DNA of 64,000 nt from Streptomyces antnestii (GCF_004005495.1 NZ_RZYA01000004.1:124001-188000); one strand, 5' to 3'; shown: positions 55,888 to 64,000, numbered from the stretch's first letter. Numbers and translations are program-made. The notes: generated by a model not told the origin, from the sequence alone.

Positions 55888-56972
55888 CGAGCCCGGAGAA
55901 GACCGAACTCCTCGTCCTGCCCGGCGTTCTGACGGCCGATCAGGCCGCCGCGACCGTGCGCGGCCTGCTCGCCGTGCAGCGCGAGGACGGCGCCATACCG
56001 TGGTTCCGCGGCCACCACCTCGACCCGTGGGACCACACCGAGGCCGCGATGGCTCTCGACGCGGCGGGCGAGCACACCGCCGCGGAACGCGCCTACGACT
56101 GGCTCGCCCGCCATCAGAACGACGACGGCTCCTGGTACGCGGCGTACGCCGACGGGGACGCCGCCGACGTCACCGACCACGGCCGCGAGTCCAACTTCGT
56201 CGCCTACGTCGCCGTAGGCGCCTGGCACCACTACCTCTCCACCGGTGACGACGCCTTCCTCGACCGCATGTGGCCCACCGTGTACGCGGCCATGGAGTTC
56301 GTCCTGCGGCTCCAGCAGCCCGGCGGGCAGATCGGCTGGAAGCGCGAACCCGACGGGACACCCGTCGACGACGCGCTCCTCACCGGCAGTTCGTCGGTCC
56401 ACCACGCTCTGCGCTGCGCCCTCGCCATCGCCGAACAGCGCGAAGAACCCCAGCCCGACTGGGAGTTGGCCGCCGGGAGCCTGCGGCACGCGATCCGGTG
56501 CCACCCCGAGCGGTTCCTCGACAAGGACCGCTACTCGATGGACTGGTACTACCCCGTCCTCGGCGGCGCCCTGACCGGCCCCGAGGCCCAGGAACGCATC
56601 GCGGCCTCCTGGGACCGCTTCGTCGTCCCCGGCCTCGGCGTGCGCTGCGTCGTCCCCAACCCGTGGGTCACCGGCGGCGAGAGCGCCGAACTCGCCCTCG
56701 CGCTGTGGGCGGTGGGTGAGTCCGACCGGGCCCTGGAGATCCTCCAGTCCATCCAGCACCTGCGCGACCCGGAGTCGGGCCTGTACTGGACCGGCTACGT
56801 CTTCGAGGACGAGGCGATCTGGCCCAGGGAACTCACCGCGTGGACGGCGGGCTCGGTCCTCCTCGCCGTCGCGGCCCTCGGCGGCGACGACGCGACGTGT
56901 TCGGTGTTCGACGGGAAGCGGCTCCCTGCGGGGTTCGAGCCGGACTGCTGTGAGGGAAGCGCAGCTCAGTAG
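55884..56972 (+). CDS. Alpha/alpha-toroid protein (annotated-type prenyltransferase/squalene oxidase)
   Basis: A 362-residue cytoplasmic protein with no signal peptide, starting at GTG (GTGA overlap). Helical repeats: AVQREDGAIPWFRGHHLDPWDHTEAAMALDAAG, DWLARHQNDDGSWYAAY and LAVAALGGDDA; the HQNDDGSWY motif is the toroid QW-like repeat. Acidic residues and Trp line the core, and GH-like segments (SMDWYYPVLGGAL) suggest a glycosidase-like or sugar-acting role. It does not carry the terpene-cyclase DxDD motif, so terpene chemistry is doubtful. Third gene of the GT-MT operon. Confidence 0.8.
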   Translation: MTSPEKTELLVLPGVLTADQAAATVRGLLAVQREDGAIPWFRGHHLDPWDHTEAAMALDAAGEHTAAERAYDWLARHQNDDGSWYAAYADGDAADVTDHGRESNFVAYVAVGAWHHYLSTGDDAFLDRMWPTVYAAMEFVLRLQQPGGQIGWKREPDGTPVDDALLTGSSSVHHALRCALAIAEQREEPQPDWELAAGSLRHAIRCHPERFLDKDRYSMDWYYPVLGGALTGPEAQERIAASWDRFVVPGLGVRCVVPNPWVTGGESAELALALWAVGESDRALEILQSIQHLRDPESGLYWTGYVFEDEAIWPRELTAWTAGSVLLAVAALGGDDATCSVFDGKRLPAGFEPDCCEGSAAQ

Positions 56973-56980
56973 GGGCGCGT

Positions 56981-57277
56981 TCAGTAGCGGCGCAGGCGGT
57001 CGGCGAGCGCGTGGCCGACGACCAGGTACACCACGGCCGCCAGGCCGTAGCCCGCGACCACCCGTGCCCAGGCGTCGTCGAACGTGAACAGGTCGTGCGA
57101 CCAGCCGGCGAGCCACCGGGCCGCGCCGTGGATGAACCCCACCAGGTCGTTGGCCCGGTTCGCGTCCAGCAGGTACATCAGGATCCACAGGCCGAGGACG
57201 GCGGCCAGGATGTCGGCGACGACCGTGACGATCGTCGCGGCTTGGTTGGTGCCTCGGATCGTGCGGCTGTGAGACAT
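56981..57277 (-). CDS. Small membrane protein, unknown function
   Basis: A 98-residue protein. Start ATG after GGGAG; two membrane helices (ADILAAVLGLWILMYLL and YGLAAVVYLVVGHAL) separated by a loop with WLAGWSHDLFTFDDAWARV, and a short C-terminus LRRY. It has no close family I can name. It lies tail to tail with the toroid gene (8 bp gap) and is divergent from nothing; the LLM gene is 64 bp upstream on the same strand. Confidence 0.7.
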   Translation of the reverse strand: MSHSRTIRGTNQAATIVTVVADILAAVLGLWILMYLLDANRANDLVGFIHGAARWLAGWSHDLFTFDDAWARVVAGYGLAAVVYLVVGHALADRLRRY

Positions 57278-57341
57278 GGAGCACGGGTCTCCCTTCCTCG
57301 CACGCCGAAACATGCCCGAGCCTCTGAGCAGACGTCTGGCG

Positions 57342-58352
57342 CTACGAGTTGAGCTCGGCCAGGACCCGAAGGGTGTGCGGGTCCGGGGCCAGGACGAGCA
57401 GGTCGGTGACCGGGCCCTTGCGCCACAGTTCGAGCCGTTCGGCGATACGGGCCCGCGGGCCGATGAGCGAGATCTCGTCGGCGAACGCGTCCGGCACGGC
57501 CATGATCGCCTCCTCGCGCCGCCCCGCGAGGAACAGCTCCTGGATGCGGCGGGCCTCCTCCTCGTACCCCATGCGCGCCATCAGGTCCGCGTGGAAGTTC
57601 CGCTTGGCGTGGCCCATGCCGCCGATGTAGAAGCCCAGCATCGCCTTCACCGGCAGCAGCCCCTCGGCGACGTCGTCGCAGACCGTGACACGGGCCATCG
57701 GCGCGATCACGAAGTCCTCGGGCAGGTCGGTGAGGGACGCCTCGTACGCGTCCGTGCGCGTCGGCGACCAGTACAGCGGGAGCCAGCCATCCGCGATACG
57801 GGTCGTCTGCGCGATGTTCTTCGGCCCCTCGGCCCCGAGGAGGATGGGCAGACCGGCGCGCAGGGGGTGGGTGATCGGCTTGAGGGGCTTGCCGAGGCCG
57901 GTGCCGTCCTCGCCGCGGTAGGGGTGGGAATGGAAGCGTCCGTCGACCTCGACCGGCCCTTCCCGCCGGAGCACCTGGCGCACGGCGTCCACGTACTCGC
58001 GGGTGGCCGTCAGCGGTGACCTCGGGAACGGCCGCCCGTACCAGCCCTCCACCACCTGCGGCCCCGAGAGGCCGAGCCCCAGCATCATGCGGCCACCGGA
58101 GAGATGGTCGAGGGTGAGGGCGTGCATCGCCGTCGTGGTGGGGGAGCGGGCGGCCATCTGCGCGATCGCGGTGCCGAGCCGGATGCGGGAGGTGTGCGCC
58201 GCGATCCAGGTGAGCGGCGTGAACGCGTCACTGCCCCAGGACTCGGCGGTCCACACCGAGTCGTACCCCAACCGCTCGGCCTCCCGGGCGAGTTCGAGAT
58301 GATGCGGGTCGGGCCCCCGCCCCCAGTACCCGAGCGCGAGTCCGAGTCGCAT
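57342..58352 (-). CDS. LLM-class F420-dependent oxidoreductase
   Basis: A 336-residue TIM-barrel protein of the luciferase-like monooxygenase family. GLALGYWGRGPDP, ARSPTTTAMHALTLDHLSGGRMMLGLGLSGPQ and GYDSVWTAESWG are the family signature; the TIM-barrel with the 'HL(D)xLS' loop suits F420 rather than FMN. The F420 class is widespread in Streptomyces; substrate unknown. A palindrome resembling the one at cyp125 lies 14 bp upstream of the start, so it may share a TetR-type regulator with cyp125. Confidence 0.85.
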   Translation of the reverse strand: MRLGLALGYWGRGPDPHHLELAREAERLGYDSVWTAESWGSDAFTPLTWIAAHTSRIRLGTAIAQMAARSPTTTAMHALTLDHLSGGRMMLGLGLSGPQVVEGWYGRPFPRSPLTATREYVDAVRQVLRREGPVEVDGRFHSHPYRGEDGTGLGKPLKPITHPLRAGLPILLGAEGPKNIAQTTRIADGWLPLYWSPTRTDAYEASLTDLPEDFVIAPMARVTVCDDVAEGLLPVKAMLGFYIGGMGHAKRNFHADLMARMGYEEEARRIQELFLAGRREEAIMAVPDAFADEISLIGPRARIAERLELWRKGPVTDLLVLAPDPHTLRVLAELNS

Positions 58353-58365
58353 GCCATCCCCTTTT

Positions 58366-58380
58366 CTGACGCAGTGTCAG
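58366..58380. promoter_or_regulatory. Palindrome CTGACGCAGTGTCAG before the LLM gene
   Basis: Arms CTGAC/GTCAG, 14 bp upstream of the LLM start. The same arms, spacing and position occur at cyp125 (39910-39924). A TetR-type operator overlapping the translation initiation region is likely. Confidence 0.55.
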
Positions 58381-58409
58381 TTCACGTGCCGGGGGCGACT
58401 GTACGACAA

Positions 58410-58442
58410 CGGCCCCTCACCCGGAAGACGGGCGAGGGGCCG
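58410..58442. terminator. Hairpin terminator
   Basis: CGGCCCCTC-A-CCCG (58410-58423) pairs with CGGG-C-GAGGGGCCG (58429-58442), leaving a 5-base loop. It lies downstream (minus strand) of the DUF5336-like gene and before the LLM promoter. Confidence 0.75.
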
Positions 58443-58448
58443 AGAAGA

Positions 58449-58535
58449 GCGCCCCGTAAGGGGCGCGGGGCTGTGACATTTGCGGCTCCGCCGCGTGGGC
58501 GCGACCAGCCAGAGGCGGCTCGCAGCCAACAGGAG
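58449..58535. repeat. Streptomyces-type dispersed intergenic repeat
   Basis: Begins with the hairpin GCGCCCC-GTAA-GGGGCGC (58449-58466), then GGGGCTGTGACATTTGCGG, CTCCGCCGCGTGGGCGCGAC and CAGCC with a GCAGCC end. This wording recurs between genes across Streptomyces genomes as I recall; copy number here is one. Function unknown, perhaps transcript end processing. Confidence 0.6.
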
Positions 58536-58538
58536 CGA

Positions 58539-59384
58539 TCAGCCCCGCTGAATCCCGGTCGTGTCCTGCAGCACACCCCGGCGACCATCCTGGGTCTGGG
58601 CGACAAGCCCAGGCCCACGCTGCTCAACCGCCAGGTACCACGTACCGGGCGCCAACTCGGCGATCGGCGTAGGCGCCCCGTCCTCCGCATACAGCGGACG
58701 AGGCACCGGAACGGCGAACCAGAACGGCGAGAAGTCGCCGGCCGGGGCCTGCGCGGCCTGCGGCGCGGGCGCCTGCTGCTGCGGCTGGGCCGCACCGTAA
58801 GGCTGACCGGGCTGCCCCGGCTGGCCGGCCTGCGCACCGTACGGCTGGCCCGGCTGCTGGGCACCCGGGTAGCCGTAGCCGCCGGCGGGCTGCGCGCCGT
58901 ACGGCAGCGGGGCCTGCGGGCGCGGGGCGCCGACGAGGGCACCCTTCAGCGCGGGCACGAGCGGCGTGGCGACGGCGGCACCCGCGAGCACGAGGGTCGC
59001 GATCAGAGCGAGGATCACGCCGGTACCGGCGCCGAAGCCGCTCGTGCCCTGGCCGCTGTTGTTGAAGCCACCCGCCGGGTCGAAGATGTTCCCGAGCGCG
59101 CTCCACGCGGAGAAGACGGCGAGAGCGACACCGAACTGGCCGAGGTCGAGACCGGCGACCTTCGGCACGGTGGGCAGCCCGCGGGCGACGACGATCAGCA
59201 CCGCGGCGAAGATGCCCGCGAGGAAGACGCTCATCAGGAGCGGTGCGCTCTCCCACGCGTTCGGGAGGTCTGCGCCGCTGGAGATCCCGTCGATCGAATA
59301 GATGTCGAGGAACGAGGCGATGAACAGCAACACCGCTGCTCCGATCACCACGCCGTCGCCTCGAGTGAGGGAGCGGATATTCAC
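58539..59384 (-). CDS. DUF5336-like membrane protein with Pro/Gln/Gly-rich tail
   Basis: A 281-residue protein starting at GTG, with AAGGA ten bases upstream. Four membrane helices (GVVIGAAVLLFIASFLDIY, SVFLAGIFAAVLIVV, VALAVFSAWSAL and ILALIATLVLAGAAVA) are followed by a cytoplasmic tail rich in Pro, Gln, Gly, Tyr and Ala (GQPYGAQ-type repeats, about 160-220) and a C-terminal domain with WYLAVEQRGPGLVAQTQDGRRGVLQDTTG. Similar proteins occur in actinobacteria without known function; the tail resembles those of cell-division or stress-linked membrane proteins. Upstream is the amidase gene on the same strand. Confidence 0.75.
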   Translation of the reverse strand: MNIRSLTRGDGVVIGAAVLLFIASFLDIYSIDGISSGADLPNAWESAPLLMSVFLAGIFAAVLIVVARGLPTVPKVAGLDLGQFGVALAVFSAWSALGNIFDPAGGFNNSGQGTSGFGAGTGVILALIATLVLAGAAVATPLVPALKGALVGAPRPQAPLPYGAQPAGGYGYPGAQQPGQPYGAQAGQPGQPGQPYGAAQPQQQAPAPQAAQAPAGDFSPFWFAVPVPRPLYAEDGAPTPIAELAPGTWYLAVEQRGPGLVAQTQDGRRGVLQDTTGIQRG

Positions 59385-59533
59385 TTCAGGAGGTCCTTCG
59401 TCAGTCGTCAGGTCGTCGGCGGAGGCGTCGCTGTCGCTGCTGTGCCGTGCGAAGCGCGGGGGTGGCCCCACATCGTATGGAGACACTATCGTCCACGCGC
59501 CGGGGGTGTCTGCCGCGATCCGCAGGCCGGGAA

Positions 59534-60562
59534 CTACCCCCGCAGGAAACTCACGATTCCGTCAGACATCCCCTGAGCCGCCTTCTGCCGCCACGTGCCG
59601 CTCGTCAGAAGGGCCGCGTCCTTCGGGTCGCGCATGTTGCCGCACTCGATGAACACCTTCGGCACGGTCGAGAGGTTGAGGCCTCCCAGGTCCCGGCGCA
59701 CGTCGAGGCCGGTGCCGTCGCCGATGTAGTTCGAAGGGGCCGAGCCGGTGGCGCGGACGAAGTTGCCCGCGATGCGTTCGCCGAGTGCGCGCGAGGGGGC
59801 CGTGATCGCCGTCGTGTCCGCGGCGCCGGCCTTCACGGATGCGGGAAGGATCACATGGAAGCCGCGGTTGCCGGCCGCGGAGCCGTCCGCGTGCACGGAG
59901 ATCACGGCGTCGGCGTGCGCCTTGTTGCCGATGCGGGCGCGCTCGTCCACGCACGGGCCCCAGGCGCGGTCGCCGTTCTGGGTCAACTCGACGGTGGCGC
60001 CCTGCTGTTGGAGCAGTGTGCGCAGCCGGCGCGAGACGTCGAGGCTGAACTGGGCCTCGGTGTAACCGCCATTGGTCGACGTGCCTGTCGTATCGCATTC
60101 CTTGCGATTTGTCCCGATGTCGACGAGCCGGTTGATCTCGGCGGTGTGCCGGAAGTTGCCCGGATTGTGACCCGGGTCGATGACGATGATCTTGCCCTTG
60201 AGGGCGCCGGACCCGGCGGGCCCGGCCGAGGAGGCGGGCGGTTTCGACGCCGACGGGGTGGCGCTCGGCGACCCGTGGCCCTTCTTCCCGTCGTCGCCGG
60301 ACCTCGACGGGGAGGGGGTGGGGCTGTCCTGCCGCGCCGTCGACGACCGGCTCGCGGCGGGCAGCGTCTTCGCGGGCTCGCCCTCGCCCGGGCCGCCGCC
60401 CGTCACCTGCCAGATCAGCCACCCGGCGAGAGCCGTGGGCACGAGTGCGGCGAGCGTCACGGTCAGCGGACCACCGCTGAACCGGCGCGGCCGCCGCGGG
60501 CCGTCGTCGTTGTTGTCGGCATCGTCGAAGAAACCGTCGCTGTCCGGACCTACGTATGACAC
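59534..60562 (-). CDS. N-acetylmuramoyl-L-alanine amidase (Amidase_3)
   Basis: A 342-residue membrane-anchored amidase. The N-terminus is polar and acidic (about 1-30), then a helix (LTVTLAALVPTALAGWLIW), then a Pro/Ser/Thr linker (about 55-120) and the catalytic domain. Zinc ligands fit His132 (IDPGHNPG), Glu169 (GYTEAQ), His224 (SVHADG), and catalytic Glu306 (VFIECGNM). Cleaves the sugar-peptide bond of peptidoglycan at the outer face of the membrane. Start ATG at the end of a short intergenic stretch. Enzyme family standard length. Confidence 0.88.
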   Translation of the reverse strand: MSYVGPDSDGFFDDADNNDDGPRRPRRFSGGPLTVTLAALVPTALAGWLIWQVTGGGPGEGEPAKTLPAASRSSTARQDSPTPSPSRSGDDGKKGHGSPSATPSASKPPASSAGPAGSGALKGKIIVIDPGHNPGNFRHTAEINRLVDIGTNRKECDTTGTSTNGGYTEAQFSLDVSRRLRTLLQQQGATVELTQNGDRAWGPCVDERARIGNKAHADAVISVHADGSAAGNRGFHVILPASVKAGAADTTAITAPSRALGERIAGNFVRATGSAPSNYIGDGTGLDVRRDLGGLNLSTVPKVFIECGNMRDPKDAALLTSGTWRQKAAQGMSDGIVSFLRG

Positions 60563-60584
60563 GCCTAGGAGCCTAACGCCGCGC

Positions 60585-61250
60585 TCAGATGCCAGGGCCC
60601 GTTCGGCGCAGGACGCGCAGGGATCCGGTCGCCGAGACCCCGGTGAACGCGCCGGACTCCAGCGCCCTGAGGTAGACGCGGTACGGGGCCTGGCCCGTCC
60701 ACTCGTCGAGCTTGACCGGGAACACGTCGTGGATGAGGAGCAGGCCGCCCTCCGCGAGGTGCGGGGACCAGCCCTCGTAGTCGGCGGTGGCGTGCTCGTC
60801 GGTGTGGCCGCCGTCGACGAAGACCAGGCCGAGCGGGCCGCCCCAGACCGCGGCGACCTGCGGGGAACGGCCGACGAGCGCGACGACGTGGTCCTCCAGG
60901 CCGGCCGCGTGCAGGGTGCGGCGGAACGTGGGGAGCGTGTCCATGCGGCCGACGACCGGGTCCACGGTCTCCGGGTCGTGATAGTCCCAGCCCGGCTGCT
61001 GCTCCTCGCTGCCGCGGTGGTGGTCCACGGTGAGCGCGCTCACCCCGGCCTGCCGGGCCGCGTCGGCGAGCAGGATCGTGGAGCGCCCGCAGTACGTGCC
61101 GACCTCCAGGAGCGGCAGCCCGAGCGCGGTGGCCTCGGCCGCGGCCGCGTACAGGGCGAGTCCCTCGTCGAGCGGCATGAAGCCCTTGGCGGCCTCGAAG
61201 GCGGCGACGATCTCGGGGGCGGGGGTGTGTCCGGCGGCGGTCGTGGTCAT
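60585..61250 (-). CDS. Class I SAM-dependent methyltransferase
   Basis: A 221-residue Methyltransf_24-type protein. The SAM loop is LPLLEVGTYCGRSTILLADAARQAG; the acidic strand ALTVDHHRGSEEQQPGWDYHDP and LGLVFVDGGHTDEHATADYEGW carry metal-type His/Asp residues, as in the family that methylates small metabolites or sugars. Start at ATG after TTG-type noise; ribosome site is weak. The region upstream contains a 41-bp tandem repeat array, which reads open in frame but is not counted as coding. Substrate unknown. Confidence 0.8.
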   Translation of the reverse strand: MTTTAAGHTPAPEIVAAFEAAKGFMPLDEGLALYAAAAEATALGLPLLEVGTYCGRSTILLADAARQAGVSALTVDHHRGSEEQQPGWDYHDPETVDPVVGRMDTLPTFRRTLHAAGLEDHVVALVGRSPQVAAVWGGPLGLVFVDGGHTDEHATADYEGWSPHLAEGGLLLIHDVFPVKLDEWTGQAPYRVYLRALESGAFTGVSATGSLRVLRRTGPGI

Positions 61251-61378
61251 GGCGACATGCTGCCCTACGCCGTCCGGCGCGGGCCCGGCGGGTTCTGGGC
61301 GCCCCGGGTGGTGGCTGAGGCCGGGTGTGAGCGCTCGCCCCGCGCCGGGGTGCCGCCTTGCCCACCCTGCCGCCCCAG

Positions 61379-61499
61379 GCGGCAGACTGCCCAAGGCGGC
61401 GGGGGAGGGGTGGGCTTGGGCGGCAGACTGCCCAAGGCGGCGGGGGAGGGGTGGGCTTGGGCGGCAGACTGCCCAAGGCGGCGGCGGGGGGTGGGTGGG
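61379..61499. repeat. 41-bp tandem repeat array
   Basis: Three near-identical copies of a 41-base unit beginning GCGGCAGACTGCCCAAGGCG lie between a methyltransferase gene and a peptidase gene, both on the minus strand. Copy 1 starts at 61379, copy 2 at 61420, copy 3 (partial, diverged) at 61461. Each holds the mini-inverted repeat GGCAG-A-CTGCC. The array may work as a terminator or as an expression-tuning spacer; it has no spacers of differing sequence, so it is not CRISPR. Confidence 0.9.
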
Positions 61500-61527
61500 C
61501 GGCGGGCCGCCCGGGGTGGCGGTTCGG

Positions 61528-62838
61528 TCAGCAGGATTGCCAGAGGCGGGTCATGACGCGGACACCGAACCGCAGGCCTTCGAGCGGGACGCGCTCGTCG
61601 ACGCCGTGGAAGAGGCGGCCGTAGTCCAGGTCGTGCGGCAGCTTGAGGCCCTTGAAGCCGAAGCAGCGGATGCCCAGCTTCGTGAAGGCCTTGGCGTCGG
61701 TGCCGCCGGGGTTGCAGTACGGGACCGGGTGGCCGTCGGGGTCCTCGGCGCGCACGGCGTCGCACATCGCGTCGACGAGCGGTCCGTCGAACGTGGTCTC
61801 CATGGCGATGTCGTGGTTGACCCACTCACGCCGCACGGACGGCAGGAGCAACTCGTCGATGGTGTCGACGAGTTCCTGCTCGTGGCCGGGCAGGAAGCGG
61901 CCGTCGACGCGGGCGGTGGCCCTGCCGGGGATGACGTTCGTCTGATAGCCGGCCGAGAACATGGTGGGGTTCGCGGAGTTGCGGAGCACCACCTGCATGA
62001 AGTCGGCGACCGGGCCCAGCTTGGCCAGCTCCGCGTCGAGGTCCTCGGCCTCGAAGTCGACCTTCACGCCCGTGAGCGCGGCGGCCTCCGCCAGCAGCGC
62101 CCGTACGGGCTCGATGAGGCGGATCGGGAACGTGTGGCGGCCGATGCGGGTGAGGGACTCGGCGAGGTCGGTGACCGCGTTCTCGTCGTTGGGGGACGAG
62201 CCGTGGCCCGCCCGGCCCGTCGCTGTGAGCTCCATCCAGGCCATGCCGCGCTGGGCGTTCTCGATCGGGTAGAGGCGCCGGGTGCCGTCGAGCGCGTACG
62301 AGAATCCGCCGCCCTCGCCGATCGCCTCCGTGACGCCCTCGAACAGCTCGGGGCGGTGCTCGACGAGCCAGTGCGCGCCGAACCTGCCGCCCGCCTCCTC
62401 GTCGGCGAGGAAGGCGAGGACGATGTCGCGCGAGGGGCGGGTGCCGGTGCGGGCGAAGTGGCGGGCGGTGGCCAGCATGACGGCCACCGTGTCCTTCATG
62501 TCGATCGCCCCGCGGCCCCACAGGTAACCGTCGCGGATCTCGCCGGAGAAGGGCGGCACCTGCCACTCGGAGGCGTCGGCGGGCACGACGTCGAGGTGGC
62601 CGTGGACCAGGAGCGCGCCGCGCTCGCGGTCCGTGCCGGGGATCCGTGCGATGACGTTCGCCCGGCCGGGGGCGCTCTCGACCAGGACCGACTCGATGCC
62701 GGTCTCGGCGAGACGTTCCACGACCCGGTGGGCGCAGGCGCGCTCGTCGCTCGTCGGGTTGGAGGTGTCGAAGCGGATCAGCTCGGCGCACAGCTCGACG
62801 ACCTCGGCCTGGGCGTCTTCGGAGGCGAGGGTGGTCAT
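61528..62838 (-). CDS. M20 family metallopeptidase
   Basis: A 436-residue dizinc peptidase/deacylase. Motifs: VHGHLDVVP (His81, Asp83), RGAIDMKDTVA (Asp113), LADEEAGGRFGAHWL with catalytic/ligand Glu147 and Glu148, the dimerisation domain with the conserved TGRAGHGSSPN, and the final His in GLKLPHDLDYGRLFHGVDERV. Likely a carboxypeptidase, ArgE/DapE-like or acyl-amino acid hydrolase. The start ATG is used, and it overlaps the following permease gene at ATGA, so the two probably form one operon that imports and hydrolyses a substrate. Confidence 0.88.
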   Translation of the reverse strand: MTTLASEDAQAEVVELCAELIRFDTSNPTSDERACAHRVVERLAETGIESVLVESAPGRANVIARIPGTDRERGALLVHGHLDVVPADASEWQVPPFSGEIRDGYLWGRGAIDMKDTVAVMLATARHFARTGTRPSRDIVLAFLADEEAGGRFGAHWLVEHRPELFEGVTEAIGEGGGFSYALDGTRRLYPIENAQRGMAWMELTATGRAGHGSSPNDENAVTDLAESLTRIGRHTFPIRLIEPVRALLAEAAALTGVKVDFEAEDLDAELAKLGPVADFMQVVLRNSANPTMFSAGYQTNVIPGRATARVDGRFLPGHEQELVDTIDELLLPSVRREWVNHDIAMETTFDGPLVDAMCDAVRAEDPDGHPVPYCNPGGTDAKAFTKLGIRCFGFKGLKLPHDLDYGRLFHGVDERVPLEGLRFGVRVMTRLWQSC

Positions 62839-64000
62839 GCTGCTCCTACGGGGGTCGCGTCGGGGGCGGCGGGGGCGGTGGTGGTGTCCTCGTCGTCCAG
62901 GGCGGAGGTGCCGTACGGCCGCACGAGGCCGAGGAGGCCGAGGACGGAGTACAGGGCGAAGGCGGTGGCCAGGGAGTTGAGCGCGGGGATGCCGACGGTC
63001 ACGTACTTGCCGACGCAGAACGCGGCGATCCAGATCACGATCGACAGGGGCACCCAGGTCGGCGACGACGTGGGCAGTGTGCCGGATTCACGCGTCTCGT
63101 CGAGCGGCTTGCGCATGCGGCGTACGACCCAGTACTCGGCCACGACGATGCCGCCGACGGGCGGGATGGCGACGCCGAGCACGGACAGGAACTCGGTGAA
63201 GTGGGTCATGATGCCGACGGCCGAGAGCAGGGTGCCGGCGAGGCCGAGCGCGACGGTGACCGCGCCGCGGTGCAGGCGCTTGCCGAAGACGACCTGGAAG
63301 AAGTTCACGACGCCGAGCGAGGAGCCGTACAGGTTCCAGTCGTTGATCTTCGCGGTGGACATCAGGACCACGATGACGCCGATGGCGCCCGAGGTGGAGA
63401 GCACGATGTGCGACACCTGGTTGGACTTCACCAGGTGGCCGAGCAGGACGCCCGTGAGGCCCACGATGTACTCGGAGAGGATCATCGAGGAGGCGCTCTG
63501 CAGGAAGACGTGCGAGCCCTTGCGGTTGTAGCGGGTCATCTCGGGGGAGACGATCGCGCCGGTCATGTAGCCGCCGGCGATGGCGGTGGCCGCGACGGCC
63601 AGCGGGATCGTCGGGCCGGGGGCCGGGGAGCTGATCAGGTCACCGATGGAGTGGTCGGCCAGGGTGCTGGTGACCGACCAGGCGACCAGCGCGAAGAACA
63701 GCGGCGTGACGATCTTCGCGAACAGTGCCATGTAGCGGAAGCCGAAGATGACCAGGACGGTGATGGCGAGGCCCGCGGCCACGCACCACACCCAGGCCGG
63801 GCCGCCGACGAGCGCCGAGACGCTGGTGCCGAAGATCGTGTTCTGCACGCCGAACCAGCCGACGAGGCTCACCGCGATGACGAAGCTGACCAGCGCGGAG
63901 CCGTTACGTCCGAAGCCGATCCAGCGGGTGAGCATCGGCGTCGCGAGGCCCTCGCGCATGCCGGCCAGGCCGATCGCGAAGATCACCACTTCGAGGATGA
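62835..64000 (-). CDS. Cytosine/purine permease-family (NCS1) transporter, partial at window edge
   Basis: A membrane transporter cut by the right edge: its frame stays open to the end, and the codons before the first Met read LEVVIFAIG, so the true N-terminus lies outside. The visible part has at least ten helices. SLVGWFGVQNTIFGTSVS, AGGYMTGAIVSPEMTRYN, SAKINDWNLYG-like TAKINDWNLYGSSLGVV and VPPVGGIVVAEYWVVR are typical of CodB/NCS1 purine-cytosine permeases. Transports nucleobases or related compounds. The C-terminal tail is acidic and Thr/Ala-rich. ATGA overlap with the M20 peptidase. Confidence 0.88.
   Translation of the reverse strand, partial: ILEVVIFAIGLAGMREGLATPMLTRWIGFGRNGSALVSFVIAVSLVGWFGVQNTIFGTSVSALVGGPAWVWCVAAGLAITVLVIFGFRYMALFAKIVTPLFFALVAWSVTSTLADHSIGDLISSPAPGPTIPLAVAATAIAGGYMTGAIVSPEMTRYNRKGSHVFLQSASSMILSEYIVGLTGVLLGHLVKSNQVSHIVLSTSGAIGVIVVLMSTAKINDWNLYGSSLGVVNFFQVVFGKRLHRGAVTVALGLAGTLLSAVGIMTHFTEFLSVLGVAIPPVGGIVVAEYWVVRRMRKPLDETRESGTLPTSSPTWVPLSIVIWIAAFCVGKYVTVGIPALNSLATAFALYSVLGLLGLVRPYGTSALDDEDTTTAPAAPDATPVGAA

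Noticed and set aside
55884..56972. Terpene cyclase or squalene-hopene-type enzyme
   Set aside because: Toroid repeats are present but the catalytic DxDD and QxxDGxW set are not, so a terpene role is not supported.
61379..61499. CRISPR-like array
   Set aside because: Units are contiguous without differing spacers and no cas genes are near; it is a simple tandem repeat.

Overview
The window is typical Streptomyces chromosome. It has very high GC with GC-rich third codon positions, frequent GTG and TTG starts, GTGA/ATGA stop-start overlaps, and family content (Mce operon with Mas genes, ECF-type transporter, PucR regulator, SCO2322-like secreted protein) usual for that genus. No tRNA, rRNA, prophage, intact insertion sequence or CRISPR array was found. 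All assignments come from reading the sequence and from knowledge of protein families; no database search was run.

Layout. 1-8.6 kb: small hypotheticals, a lipoprotein, DUF2277, DedA, a DoxX-family protein with a near-perfect iron-box palindrome 48 bp upstream, an FAD/NAD(P)-binding protein, a PhoD-type phosphatase and a secreted HNH nuclease. 8.8-9.6 kb: a yybP-ykoY-type (manganese) riboswitch in front of a GDT1/TMEM165 cation transporter. 9.6-21 kb: a degenerate tandem-repeat intergenic region, a HAD hydrolase, a DHA2 exporter fused to a winged-helix-like domain, GNAT, ABM, DUF1992, FHA, O-methyltransferase, an MHS-family transporter, a GT87-PAP2 fusion and a PucR regulator. 21.2-24.5 kb: three secreted proteins transcribed away from the Mce operon.

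25.1-38.6 kb is a complete Mce import operon: MceG ATPase, two YrbE permeases, MceA-F, four Mce-associated membrane proteins and a lytic transglycosylase, tightly overlapped. It is followed by cyp125 and fadA5, and about 10 kb further by an aldehyde dehydrogenase, a three-cysteine ferredoxin and a KstR-type TetR repressor. Sites matching the KstR operator TNNAACNNGTTNNA exactly or with one mismatch lie upstream of fadA5/cyp125, the MBL hydrolase/aldehyde dehydrogenase pair, and kstR itself. Together this reads as a steroid uptake and side-chain oxidation locus under KstR control, although the Mce promoter region itself has no recognisable KstR site.

42.1-48.1 kb is a five-gene minus-strand operon behind a clear cobalamin riboswitch. 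It encodes two secreted, C-terminally anchored proteins (one an alpha/alpha-toroid of squalene-cyclase type) and a complete ECF transporter (T protein, fused double ATPase, S component), and so is probably a vitamin B12 or corrinoid capture and uptake system. 48.3-49.8 kb is a flotillin-NfeD pair. 53.8-57 kb is an overlapping glycosyltransferase, methyltransferase and toroid operon of unknown product. 57-64 kb holds an LLM oxidoreductase, a membrane protein, an N-acetylmuramoyl-L-alanine amidase, a methyltransferase, an M20 peptidase and a cytosine-permease-type transporter cut by the window edge.
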